A stretch of 64,000 bases of DNA from Nageia nagi (GCA_050084985.1 JBITNC010000001.1:105586001-105650000), one strand, 5' to 3'; positions 44,301-56,370 are shown, counted from the stretch's first letter. Translations and numbers: made by a program. The notes: generated by a model from the letters alone, not told the origin.

Positions 44301-45600
44301 CAAGAGTTGTGGAAGAGCTTATCGGTATTATGGGTAATCCCCTATCAACTAAAAATTGTAAATTCTAGTGGACAATAAGCCACCATAGATAAGAAGAATA
44401 TCTAAAATCACCCTTATTGATGTTAAATGAATTCCTCCTAATTTTATTTGATAAAAAAAGAGAGCAAAATCATAGTATATAAGACATTCAATAATTTTAT
44501 TGGCCATCTTAACCATGGCCTCATCAGATTATATTTAGGTCACACACCCAATAATGACCACCAAATCTTGCATGACCTTCTTGTCCTAGGTTTTCTCAAA
44601 CAATGTAATATCATAGTTCTAGTGGAGCTTTGTGGTATTCATGGAATACCTTTCATCAATCCAATTTATCATTTCATATTCATTTTGATAAAAATACTTT
44701 CTCAAATCAATTTTCTTCCCGACATGGAAGTTCCAATTAGTAGGCACTACCAATGCATTGACAATGGCCTTAGGGAAGTAATCTAAAAAGGTCTTTTACT
44801 AATATTCATATTACTCTTAAACTTATTTTGTTCCTTATATGCCCTAGTGATGTATCCCTTTGGGCTATGCCTTAAGGAAATTGTTGAAAGTAGTTTTGGT
44901 CATGTAAAAGACTTATATGGTACAAAATATACCAAGCTATTATTGATCATGATATTTTTGCCTATTGCTATGGTCTTTCCTTTACAAATAACCTCTGGTC
45001 TCTCATGTTGTAGCAATGGCCTTTCTACATATGCATGTTAGGTGTCCATGTGACAAAGCACCAATCTCTTAGTACAACACACTCAAAGAGTATTTTCAAA
45101 GTATTCCCCATGAATCTATGTTAGCTCCTCAACTCCCTTTCCTAAAGCAACCACAATCTACTCTAGTTTTTCCATTAAGTTCAATAGTCTCTTCATAGCT
45201 TTGGTAAACATCAAGCTAGCTTCTTTAGCTATGTCATAAATAAAAATACTTTACACCCTAGCATTGAAATATTTGTAGATATTATAGCTCTACAAATGAT
45301 CATAAACTTATTGCAAATGCTTGAAAACATGGGCTCTCAAATTTCCTAGGTGAGTAACAATAGGGTTAGGACTATGTTTGATTTATCTTAGGGCTTCCAA
45401 ATTCTACCTATTAATGGTCACTAACGCATTAGGAATGTTGAGGTTTGCACAAAGTGTTGTGTTAGAATTGATAGATGGGATACTATTAAAATCAAGTGCA
45501 ACAAATTTAATTTGGAAGGTAATGTATCGATTGGTTGCTTTTTTGAGAAAATCTTTCTTTAAATGTCAATCTTTTGATAAGACAATTTATGGCCATTAGG
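41400..45600 (-). pseudogene. Large accessory ORF downstream of integrase, element B
   Basis: Minus-strand text matches the element A ORF in order: YFVPYKSFT, NWNFHVGKKIDLRKYF, YQNEYEMINWIDERYS, GWGPNKIEYFTKYRFEYTTK (about 43610-43530) and the coiled coil at about 42480-42290 (QSKFLVNTSLAIGKSL, SMENKIEKLNKKVEQIK, DKMMVILQNQNNDL). Stops at two positions coincide with stops in A (before KFSLALE and before LWDELGW). Long open frames on the + strand here (43471-43839, 44448-44786) are antisense shadows. Function unknown. Confidence 0.65.
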
Positions 45601-45779
45601 GTTAACTACCACCATACCTAGTAAATGTGATCATTAATGACTATTTAACTTTTTGAGAAGCCAATCTATGATAAACATAATATAAACAATATTTTTTTAT
45701 TTTTATTGAAAAAAATATATTTAACAAATTGAACTAATTAATAAATAGGATTATTTATATTATACAAGCTTTGCAGGTG

Positions 45780-46960
45780 TTATATAATCACTTGGTAATG
45801 CTTAAGATGGATTCCATTCACTAGTATTGGTAGCTCTTTAGACCTAGAAATATCCTTTAATTTGAATGCATTATTCTATAGGGTTTGAACAATAATATTA
45901 GGACCACTCCATAAGGAATCAAAAATTTGATATTTTTCATGATTTGCTCTTTGCTCATCCCATTTGAGGACTATATCCCTAATTTGAAATTTCACCCAAG
46001 AAGAATTCATTTTATCAAACCATTTTTTGATAATTTTTTTATTGATGTTGGAAATCCTAATAATATTTTTTATGTCCTCTTCCAACTTCATCAACTAATT
46101 AAATCTAATTTGCAATGGTTGAAAGTCATAGTCTTCTGATTCCTGTAGGATCTTTAACATAGGTAACTCAAGATGAATAGGAGACATAGGTCTCTTAACA
46201 TATACTATTGCATAGGATGATATTTTGATAGCTGACTTGATACTAATCCTATCATCCCATAATGTAAGTCCAATTTTGTGTGCCACTTCCTGAGATTCCT
46301 TTAAACGGTCTCTTAATAATCTAGGTTAATTTTTTGTTCATTGAATTAGCCAACCCATTCCCTTGTAGATAATAATTTGAAGAGAAAAACCAATAAATCC
46401 TATACTCTATAGTAAATTATGAAAAATTAGCCTTGATAAATGCAAAACCATTATCTAATATTATTGTTTGTGGGATACCAAATCAAGTGATCAATCTCTT
46501 TATCATCTTTATAACTTTCTCCTGATTTGCATTTTTACATGGCATTGCTTCTAACCACCTTGTGAAGTAGTCTATTGCAATTAGAATAAACTTGTGAATT
46601 GCTAAAGAATTTGGTCTAATAAAACCAATCAAGTCTAAATCCCTTTTCTGGAAAGGTTCTTCAACAACTATAGGTTTCAAGGGCATAGCATCTTATCTTC
46701 CATTTTCCACATACCTACTATGTTTGTCACACTCTCAGGCTATCTTGTAGGACTATTGAAACAAATTGGGCCAATAATAGCCCATCTACAATATTTTTAC
46801 CACTATAGTAGGACCACTATAGTATCCTCCAAAGAATCCATAGTGAAATTCATCTAAGATTCATTATGAGTTACACATCTTAATAAGGTTTGATAAAAAA
46901 TTTCTTCTATAAATACAATCATCAATCATTGTGAATTTGAGTTCCTATAGCTTGAATATT
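45780..46960 (-). pseudogene. Integrase of element B
   Basis: Core text on the minus strand begins MPLKPIVVEEPFQKRDLDLI, then GFIRPNSLAIHKFILIAIDY and FTRWLEAMPCKNANQEKVIK (46686-46483). A C-terminal part is open at 46286-45876 in two pieces: MAHKIGLTLWDDRISIKSAI, KWFDKMNSSWVKFQIRDIVL, KWDEQRANHEKYQIFDSLWS and GPNIIVQ, ending HLKHYQVI. The core is shifted in frame between these pieces. It matches element A 31500-32410. Confidence 0.8.
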
Positions 46961-46999
46961 CTTCTTTGAAATCTATCAAAAGATTTAAGGTAGTGTCCA

Positions 47000-47640
47000 A
47001 TTATAAAATATATAATATATTATTTTATTCAATCACTCTATTTAGATGCTTTTTATCCTCTATGAAAGTAATTATGTGAGCTACCTCTACTATGTTCTCA
47101 CATAGGCCTCTTCCCTTGATAAGCTTGGTTGACTAGATTTCAACATCATACTCCATTATTCTAGTTATCCAACCAACTTTCCCTTCACCCAATTCTCCTT
47201 GAATAACATAGTTTGTTACATCAGGGTGAATGATATATATAAGAATCTTATTCTAAAATAAATAATGCTTGAATTTTTTTAGGTTTCTCTTAATAGATAA
47301 CACTTGCTTTTCATTGAATGAATATTTTACCTGATGTTTATGTAGTGTTGGAATATGAAAGGTTATTGGATGTTCTTCCTTTTGGTCATCCTTCTATGCC
47401 AATATGGTTGTAATTCTTTTCTGTACTGTATAAGCATACATAATAAAATCTTTTAAAAAAATTGTATTTTTCAAAATTGGAGCTTATGTTATAGCTTTTT
47501 TGATATTATGAAAAGCTTGCTTCGCTTCATCTAACTAAGATAACTATGCATCTCTCTTCAACATTGCTATGATTGGATAAATAATATGAGAAAAATCACT
47601 AATAAAATTTTTAAAAAAATTGATTTGACCAAGGAAATAT
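47000..47640 (-). pseudogene. RT-linked RNase H of element B
   Basis: Minus-strand readings LKRDA, DEAKQAFHNIKKAIT, LKDFIMYAYTVQKRITTILA, EEHPITFHIPTLHKHQVKYS, FNEKQVLSIKRNLKKFKHYL, GWITRIMEYDVEI and STKLIKGRGLCENIVEVAHI follow the order of element A. It is followed by the integrase zinc region. No archaeal-type RNase H is found between this domain and integrase. Confidence 0.75.
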
Positions 47641-48360
47641 TGCAAGGCCTTCATATTTAAGGGTAAAGGCAATGCTTAAATAGCTTTGACTCTATTAGGA
47701 TCAATTTCCAATCTTTGTTTTGAAATAATATGGCCAAGTAGTTTTCCTTGGTTAACCATAAAAATAGATTTTTTAGGATTGATAGAAATCTCGAATTGCA
47801 TGCATTTATCAAAAACTTTCCTAAGGTGATCTAAGTGATCCTTTCTACTTTTAGAAAACATAATAATGTCATATAAATAAACAAATATTATCTTGTTTAT
47901 CAACTCAATAAAGGAATAGTCCATTGCTCTTGGAAATTAGCCCTAGCATTAGAGAGACCAAAAGAAATTCTTTGAAATATAGTTTTATACTAATCCTCAT
48001 CCTTAACCCATATTTGGTTGAAACTTGAATAGAAATCAATCATAGGAAACCAACATGCTCTAGCTATTATTTGCAGGATTTGTTCCATAAGAGTAAGAGG
48101 ATAGTTTTCTTTCAAGGACACTTGGTTCAAATTTTTGAAATCTACACACAATCTAAATTCTCTATTATTTTTTTTGTACTGAAACTAAATGTGCTACCCA
48201 AGAACAATGCTTGATGGGATATATAACTTTGGCATCTAGGAGCTTTAGCAACTTCTATTTCATGGCTTCTTCTATTTTTGGATTTATCTACTTCTGCTTC
48301 TACCTCTAGCTCAAGTTTAATTATGTGTTGGATGACATTCTTGTCATAGGTCTTCATACA
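47640..48360 (-). pseudogene. Reverse transcriptase of element B
   Basis: MKTYDKNVIQHIIKLE starts the readable part (48357). After a frameshift come CVDFKNLNQVSLKENYPLTL, MEQILQIIARACWFPMIDFY and SSFNQIWVKDED, then an open stretch at 47924-47676: MDYSFIELINKIIFVYLYDI, FSKSRKDHLDHLRKVFDKCM and INPKKSIFMVNQGKLLGHII. The catalytic YLDD reads YLYD, so the polymerase is dead. Unlike A, the SLKENYPL block is retained. Confidence 0.85.
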
Positions 48361-48779
48361 ATCATAAGTCCATGCAAGTACCTTGGCAAAATCATGGTAA
48401 ATTTAAAGTAGCATCTATTTTTTTTCTTCTATGCACTTTGATCCAACTTTTATATATTTTCTTAGTTCAACTTCTAGCTCAAAATTGCTTTCCTTTTGAA
48501 TAGCCAACATTTTAGCTCTTTAAATATCTTCAAAGTCAAATAGCTATTCAAAAAAAACCAAACCTTTGGGTATAACATTAATTTTTAGTTGTATAACGTT
48601 TGATTCTTGAAAATAATTAGGTAGTTCTATAACACCAAAGGTGTGAGATACTACTTCATCTACTAAAAAGTTCATGATATAATCATTAAAGTCAAATACC
48701 TACAAAAATTTTGTAGTGTTAGGCACATATGACTTACATAAAACTTTGACTCCATAACTACCTATTTTGTGATGAGAAG

Positions 48780-49165
48780 GATTGACACATGCTCTTTTTC
48801 TTATAAGTGCATCAATAATTTTATTGTAATTTCTAGGAATAGAAATAAAACTAATTATTAGGAAGGATGCTAATAGGTCCCATACCCTATTCATGTATAT
48901 CTTTAGATATTGATGCCTCGTACTAATCTTATTTTTGACTTGATTTATAACTAGCTCAGAGTCACCATGGACTGCTAGGCATTTGATACCCATACTGATA
49001 GCTTTAGATAGCCCCAAATAGAGGGCTTTATATTCAAAAGTATTATTTATGCAAATCCATATGAATTTGAATGAAAACCTTCTCATGTTTTCCTTAGGTG
49101 ATTTAAAAATAATATCAACATCACAACCATGTTTGCATATGATCTCATCAAAAAATATTTTTCAT
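48780..49165 (-). pseudogene. Additional RNase H domain upstream of RT, element B
   Basis: Minus-strand reading IFFDEIICKHGCDVDIIFKS, then RRFSFKFIWICINNTFEYKA, LYLGLSKAISMGIKCLAVHG, DSELVINQVKNKI, NRVWDLLASFLIISFISIP and KIIDALI; 49086-48700 is open. All four expected acidic residues are visible (D in FFDE, E in FEYKA, D in GDSELV, D in IIDAL). It lies between protease and RT, as in A, which shows that the position is a family trait and not a rearrangement of one copy. Confidence 0.85.
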
Positions 49166-49339
49166 ACTTCATGTTTTTTTAGGTGATACTAAGATTGGCT
49201 GAACACTCTCAAATAAGAAATATTTTCCCATGCCAATGTCAGTGACTTGATAATTAAGGTCATTTCCTAAAAGAATCTTTGTGGTTTGTAGTGATTCCAT
49301 TAGTGAATCCCTTTCAAATATCTCTATTTGCTCATCGTC

Positions 49340-49982
49340 ATTCATGCAAACTTTTTTTCAAAGATCTTCTTAAGATGGACATTCTTGATACCCTCATTTG
49401 GGATTTTGATGTACTTATTCTAGAAAGGAAGTAGGAGGTGTGTATAATTTAAGGCTAAATATCCTCCCAAATTGGTAATGAATTCTCTATAAAAGTAGAT
49501 TCCAAATAGAGGTGGAAGGTTGACTACAATAATATCCTGAAGGACACAAATATCAAAGAATACATTTAGGTTATGAAAATTCCTCTAACACTACTAAACA
49601 CATCTATAGGGGAATAATCTAGTTGTATGACTCCATCTATATATTGAGTTATATATAATTTCATCTCATTTGCAATAGCTTTGGGAATAATGGTAATAAT
49701 AGCTCTAGTATCTATGATACAATTGTTAACTATCCAACCTTCTAATCTAAGGAATAAATAAAAAGGTGGAGGTCTTCTTATACCTATAGGAGCTAGAGGA
49801 ACATAATCAACATTTGTAAATACTATATTTCTCTCTTTTTCACTTTTTTTACTATTCTTAAGCTTTAAATCTTCTTTCAAAAGGTCAATTTGACCTAGAA
49901 TCCCTAATGCATCAAATATTATTATTTTAGAAGGTGTTCTTTTGAATTTTTCTATAATATTGTATGGAAGATAAGAAGCCAA
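49340..49982 (-). pseudogene. Protease region of element B
   Basis: The open stretch 49982-49566 (138 codons, starting MASYLPYNIIEKFKRTPSK) contains RRPPPFYLFLRLEGWIVNNC and IIDTRAIITIIPKAIANEMK. The retropepsin motif expected as DTGA reads DTRA. The following frame-shifted text has LQDIIVVNLPPLFGIYFYRE and NLGGYLALNYTHLLLPFQNK, the same as A. The start of this frame overlaps the end of the gag region. Confidence 0.8.
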
Positions 49983-49999
49983 CTAACTTGTTTCTACAT

Positions 50000-51552
50000 G
50001 ATGATAAGATTTTAATTGCTGAATAGCCTTATCCTTATGATATTCAATTATGAAAGGATATATCAATGGAGCAAGTCAATCTTTTTTTAGGACTTCCATT
50101 TCTAGTCTGAGCAAGGTTTCTTGCAATAGGAGCAATATTTTTTGGGCCTTATGAAACTTGACCTAGATGATTTGGAAGTTGATTTATTTGATTCTATGGT
50201 TGAGAAATAGGAGCTTTAGCCCTCTTTGGATCAGGTTGAGATGGGTTAGGTTGCTAATTTTTTTGAGTGATGTAGTCCTACTATGGGGTTACTGAAGTAG
50301 AAGTTCTAGTTTGTACATAGTAGGCTTATTCTCTAGCTTAACTTGGAACCCAAAAATTAACCATGGTAAGATTTACAATAGGATATGATGTAGATTCCAC
50401 CATTTGGTCAAAACGTAAGCCCAAATATTGATGTTGATATACTACATAAGAGTTTGGAAAATATGGAGTAGAATAAGGAGGACACCATTTTGTAATACCC
50501 ATAGCATCACTCTCTATAGAACTAGCCATAACCATATTTTCTATAGCTTTGGGAGCAAATTGCTATTCTAGATGGTTATTTTTGATCTAGAAACTTGGCT
50601 AATATTGATATATCCTATAAATGAAGCATTAATTCTTCCTCTCTTGTAGGGTAAGCTTATTTATGAGGTTCTTAGTTGTTATCTCTAGTTGTCTTATCAT
50701 TTTATCTTATGACTTAGAACCAATACTTGTACTTATAGATACAAGAGTTAGGAGTGTTGATACTTGGTTTTGAGCTATAGGTTTAAGAGGGAGAGATGGT
50801 AAAGCTAGAACTCTTGTATGAGGAATTTGTAATCAGGCTTACTTTGGAGGTAAATTAGGAAACAATGGCATAATATATTTTGGTTGCATTTTTCCAAAAG
50901 ACACCAATGTATGTTCAACAGTTTTAGTTGTTTGATAGACATCTAGGAAAGTATACCTAAACATGACTATTAACACATTTAGATTTTGGTGAAATATTTT
51001 CCTATAGTATACCAAGGCTTGAGCATTTTTTGGTCTAATCCTTATTTGAATGGACTTCCAAGTCTTCTCAAATCTTATATTGAAATCATCCACAAATTCA
51101 TGGGGATGTCTCTTAATGCATGTTATGAGGTTTAGAAATGTACTATCATCACCATATTTAGAAACTCTCTTGATCAAAGCTTGACATAACTCTTCCCATA
51201 TATTTATTTATTGAAGAGTGGAAGATATAAACCATTCATCTACTTTTCTTTCAAAAGAATATGATAATAATATGGTCATGATAGTTTCATCATTGATATC
51301 AAAACTAAAGGCTAAAAGAGATACATCTTAGCAATGTTCATAACATGTTTTGTTTGATCCATCATATTTAGGAAAAACTTTAAATATTTCTTGAAAAATA
51401 GCTAGGTAATTGGTATAAACTATCAATATATGATTATTATTCCAAGTAGGAAAGTCTACAAGGACATGTTGAACCATGTTTGGACCAGTTGTGTCATGTG
51501 AAGGATTTTGTTGGACTGAATCAAATACAGTTGTTAATGGAATGACTCTCAA
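50000..51552 (-). pseudogene. gag of element B
   Basis: Open stretches on the minus strand are 51552-51328 (MRVIPLTTVFDSVQQNPSH, later FPTWNNNHILIVYTNYLA), 51177-50839 (KRVSKYGDDSTFLNLITCIK, RHPHEFVDDFNIRFEKTWKS, IRIRPKNAQALVYYRK) and 50535-50338 (MVMASSIESDAMGITKWCPP). They correspond to gag blocks of element A in the same order. Stops between them are mostly single-transition changes. Confidence 0.85.
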
Positions 51553-51830
51553 AGGGATTTGAGAAGAGAGAGTCTAGAAAACCTTTTTTCTAGTCCTCCT
51601 TTAAGCAATAAATAGCTCTAAAAATCTAGGTTATTGGAAAGAATTTTTGGCACTACTTCTAGTAAATCTATGAATTGGAGGTGCTAGGTTTTGAAAATTA
51701 AACTAGTATGATAGCAAAGTTGCTAATAAGATATAAGAAACCTTATTATCTTTAAAGAACATGGTGATAGCCTACCAAACCTATCTATTTAGCCTATTCA
51801 CACCCAAATAATCTATATGTTTGCTCATGT

Positions 51831-51845
51831 CCCATCAGGCATGCC
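51831..51845 (-). other. Primer-binding site candidate of element B
   Basis: Minus strand TGGCATGCCTGATGGG begins 18 nt inside the 5' LTR end, matching TGGCATGCTTGATGG at the same distance in element A. Confidence 0.6.
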
Positions 51846-51863
51846 AAAAATGAAATTTTCTAT

Positions 51864-53715
51864 TATTGCATAGTATAATATAACCTAAAGGTTTGGTATG
51901 TTATAGTTATCCATTACCTAGCAATAATAGGGTTCTTAAAAGAGAAAAAAGTGGTGGGACAATGCACTTGTGGGGTTTTCTTTTCAATCTCTGGGTTATA
52001 GGTCAATTCCTATCTATGGAAGTAGTCAAAAGTAACTTAAAAGAAATAAAAGAGGTAAAGAGTAATAGGAAAGAGATTAAAATTTAAACTACTAAAAGGA
52101 AACTAAAACTAATCAACTTGAGAATCACTACACAAATAGTAATCCATTTCCAAGACTAAGGATAGAATAACCACCTCACTCTTGGGGTCTTGTAGTCATA
52201 ATACACAACCATAATTTAAGAAAATGCTTCATACATAATGAGTACAAAACAAGATAACAACCACAAATTGCATAGGAAAAAATACCATAGTATTGTATTA
52301 TCATATATAAAAATACTTCTCCCATTGTGCAACTTTGCTAAAATGTTCAACCTTTTGGACCTTTAACAATCCACTATTTATAATGTTTTATCTACAAAAT
52401 TGGTGGTTTTCCACCATTAATAACTACAACTACTATATTGACTATGAACTAAGTGAAACTAAATATTTACAATCATGTACAAGAAAATGTACAATTGTGA
52501 TTGATTATGGATTATGTTCTCAATGCAATATCGATACCTGGAGTTTACAAACCTTAAATCATGTACCAATCTAGCCAAAATTAGTCATTTGTTATCTCTT
52601 AACTATGGCACATTTGAACTATTATTGTATTAATGAAAGAATGGTTTGCATTCTTTGTATGTACAGTTAAGGTGATTAATCAATCAATAAGCCACCAAGC
52701 CTCTATAACCATTAAATGCTTGTGCTATAATTCTAGTGTCAATATAAGGGTAAAGGAAGATGTAATCATTCAAACCTAAGAATGAACTACTACTACCATA
52801 AGGAAATGAGTTGTAGTTGACATGTTAGTAGAGTCTTAGGGGTCATACACTGTTGATTAAGTGGACTCATGTATTCAACTCTTCTTATAGTATCTATTTC
52901 TCCTTAGCAGGTCTTCTTATACTTTTATGGGGGTTACCGAATATATTAGGATCTTATCACCCATTGATTTTTGCTAAAAAGTGTGACATCATCACTCAAA
53001 ATTGGTGTGGTGTTCTGAATGAAGAATTGTAAATATATCCCACCTTGCAAGACTATCAAGTACACCCACTACTGAAGTTCATGTGGCACCCACTAGTTTT
53101 TGTATAATAGTATGATGCCACCCTTAGATTTTCATGCACTCTTTTTCAAATTACTCTTGTGACAATGCTTGCTACATGACTTATCCTAAACTAATGACTG
53201 TATATAACAATACCTAAGAATAAGACCTAAAATAGAATTAGAAAAATTCACAAGTGATTGACTCATGATAGGACTTAGATAAGGATTCATTTGACTAACA
53301 ACCATATACAATAGGGCATGAAAATAACTTAGATGAACAAAAACATGATACATAACACTTTTTGAGAATTATTTATAAAACTATGTACAAATAGCACCTA
53401 CCTTATAACAAAATGGTAGTTTTGAATGATTCCCTACTTACTAAGACCTAAAAATACAAATATGACCTGGAAACTACTTAAACAAAACTACATTTAGACT
53501 AAAAGACACATCTAATACAAGAATTTTAAGAAAAATACTAAGAATATATAATGTAAACTCAACTAAATTTTGTACAAGTATTTCTAAATGAAAGAAAGGG
53601 GAATAAGAAACATGAACCATAGAAAGGGTTTTATTGGGAAGGGAATGAATAAATGAAAGAATAATGAATGTAAAGAACATCACCCCTTTTAGAGTATGAT
53701 TCTACAAGAATAACA
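51864..53715 (-). mobile_element. 5' LTR of element B (1,852 bp)
   Basis: Minus strand begins TGTTATTCTTGTAG at 53715, directly beside the CTTTT duplication, and ends near TATGCAATA at 51864. It aligns along its full length with 39549-41348. Confidence 0.9.
52374..52382 (-). promoter_or_regulatory. TATA box of element B 5' LTR
   Basis: Minus strand TATAAATAG, conserved in the 3' LTR. Confidence 0.65.
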
Positions 53716-53720
53716 CTTTT
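53716..53720 (+). repeat. Target-site duplication CTTTT of element B (right)
   Basis: Identical to 39544-39548. Confidence 0.85.
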
Positions 53721-54950
53721 TGATATATTCATCAAGATTTTATTTATATGAGGTATCTTTAAATTTATCCTAATCTCACTTGGGGGTTATATGGTGAGGG
53801 AGATTATCCCTATCACCTATATAAAATTGTGAGAAGTACCAAAGGAAGTTAACGACTAGTTACACTCACTCATTACAATATGTTTCTAGTTAATAAATTC
53901 TATAGTATCCATTTTTTAATACTTATATAAATTTTGTATCTAATAAGATATTAGTTTCATGCAAAAAATATAAAATTCTAGATGTAGTGATGAAATAAGT
54001 ATTTGATACCATGGTCAAGCAAAGGTAAGATTATAAGCATAATATTATAAAACTCCAATATGATATATTTAATTATTACATATAGATATAACTATTAATT
54101 CCCCACCTCATGTATCATGTGGACACTAAGAAGCCTTTATGAAAGGTAGGAGCATAATTGAATTTGAGGTAAGTACTAACAAATTTGTTATAATAGTTCA
54201 TGTGAATTTTATGAACCTTTTATCCCTAATGAATTTATATATTATTTTCTTCATTTCACTATAAGTGATGCGGTAAATGAATAAATAGATAGATCTTGCC
54301 AATTCATGATGTACACTTGCAATAGAAAATGATATGCTCAACTAGAGCATGAAATGGTATTCTATCATACTAATCCATTACATGTAACAAACATAGATGT
54401 ATTTACTTATTGTATGCCTTATCTCCATATCTCTCCAACTATACGTCATACAAAGGAAGAGCCACCCAAATTCAAAAGCTCCATGACTAAGGGAAACTAT
54501 GTGGAAGGAAACTCATAAAAATAAGGATGACTCTCCTACTTTAGCAAAAGTTGCAAAAACTATTTTAAGTGATATTCCTTAGGAATAGAAATACCCAAGG
54601 AAATGTATAGCAATGATTTATCACAAAATAACAATTTTTTTAGGATTTTTAATGTTTTAATTTGCAATTTTTTTCTTATGGACCTAGGCCAAGGTAGCCT
54701 AATTTTTCCACATTTACTTTTTTGCTTGGTCACCTAGCCAAAATTTTATAACTTTAAAGTATTTTTTATATAAACTAGCCAAATGTACCCATCTATTTCA
54801 CACCTTGTCATCTATATTTTATAAATAGTTTTAGTTTAATTGAGTGAATTGCCTATTGAACTCAAGTGATATAGTGAACATAATATAGATAAAGTGTAAA
54901 TAAAAGTTTCTAATAAGAAGAGTTAAGCTGAAAGCTGAATCATTTATACA
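53721..54950. other. Unassigned AT-rich sequence before the LINE
   Basis: No coding domain recognised. Part of it may be the 5' untranslated region of the LINE that follows; the LINE start is not visible. Confidence 0.4.
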
Positions 54951-55079
54951 TGTTTGAATATAGGGTTTTGGGGTTTACCCATCATACCGACTTTTCTCCC
55001 TAGAGATTTTATGAGATTTATTTTGATTTAAAACTGCATTAATACCCATATTAGGTGATTCCCACACCCTTGTAATATG

Positions 55080-56370
55080 GAAAACACTCATAGAAGCTCT
55101 TCACTTGATGTTGAAGAAGATGGAGTGCACAATGGAACTAGAAAAATTTCCCTATAAGTTCCTATCAGAGGTGGAACATGAGGTAACTTTTATGTTCCTT
55201 AAGATTTTATTCCTATTAAAGAGTTTAGTACTACATGTCAATGGTTTGAAATGCATACCCTGGGGGGTTATTTTCTAGTTAGAATACCTAATGACTCTTT
55301 GTTGCATTCTTGGATTAGCTAAGTCTGGAGCCCTTATGGTATTAAAGTTGTGAATGTATAGAACCTGACTAAGGGATATTTCTATTTCATTTCTTTGACC
55401 TTGTTCATGCATAAACTTTTCTTATCAAAGGACCTTTGATGATTCAAAATTCTTTTTTAATCTTGCAAAGTTATCATAGAGACCTTATAATTGATAATGA
55501 AGCTGCCACTAAAGTCTTGGTGTGGGTTGAGTTCCCTAGTCTATCGATTCCATGTTGAAAGTATTTGCATACCCTAGTTGAAACCTTAGGGTCTTTTGTC
55601 TACTTTGAACAATAGAGGTTATTCTTAGCTTAGCCCACTAGGAGAGTTTGCATTATGGTTGATCTTACTAAGGATATATAGGAATTTATTGATATTCACA
55701 ATGGAGAGTTGGTCATCCATCAGTAGGTGGTCTACATTAAACTCCTGAATACTTTTTATCATTATTAATCCTCTTCTCAAAAGATTTAGTATTTACCACT
55801 TATGGTGGGAATACTTAAATAAAGAACTCCTTATATACCTTTGACATCTACAACTCCAACTACATATTCTAGGGGTGGATATGATGAGTGGATTGTGGTT
55901 TCGAACTATAACAACCATCCATCTAGAAATCAAGAGCCAAATAAAGTACCCTAATAACCTATTTTAGTGGAAGAACAACCAACCCCTATGGCTCTTGGGG
56001 CTTTGGTGAATATCATTGTTACTCAAATCCTCTATTTTTGCAGTAGTTGGAGAAAGTTATTTAGTTTCTTATGATTTTTGAGGCTTTTAGGAATTCTATT
56101 TGGTTGGGTCCCTCCTTTTTTCTCAATTTTTTCTACTCCTCCACTAATGCATGGTGTGAAGGAAAGTTTAAGTTACAAGTCTTGTAGCTCATGCAGTACA
56201 TGTCAAGAGGGCTCTTATGGCTATGCAAACAAATGAAGGCAAACATTTGATAATTGCTACCATGTGATTTTTCCTCAAGGTCATAATAATGCTTTCAAGG
56301 TCCTAACTAGTTAAGGCAAATCTGAGGATAACATGGATCTTTAGATCCATGACACTGCTTAATAATTTTT
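55080..56370 (+). pseudogene. LINE ORF1 remnant (DUF4283-like)
   Basis: Readings include FSTTCQWFEMHTLGGYFLVR, IPNDSLLHSWI, FLSKGPLMIQNSF, AATKVLVWVEFPSLSIPCW, KYLHTLVETLGSFVYFEQ and RVCIMVDLTKDI. These match the N-terminal domain of plant L1 ORF1 and related DUF4283 proteins, which bind nucleic acid; the zinc knuckle that usually follows is not readable. The final part (to 56370) is Ser/Pro- and Gln-poor and mostly shifted in frame. Confidence 0.65.

Larger units (their letters stand above)
39549..53715 (-). mobile_element. Element B: full-length Tat-like Ty3/gypsy retrotransposon (14.2 kb)
   Basis: Minus orientation, with LTRs at 51864-53715 (5') and 39549-41348 (3') and a CTTTT duplication outside them. 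The domain order equals that of element A, and gag, protease, both RNases H, RT, integrase and the accessory ORF can be aligned by eye with A. LTR starts are also related: TGTTATTCTTGTAGAATCAT here and TGTATTCTTTTAAAATAATA in A. B is dead like A but keeps different pieces, so the two together reconstruct the family layout. Its 3' end faces that of A. Confidence 0.9.

Noticed and set aside
43471-44786. Plus-strand proteins of 122 and 112 codons
   Set aside because: They are antisense to the accessory ORF of element B, whose minus-strand reading matches element A.
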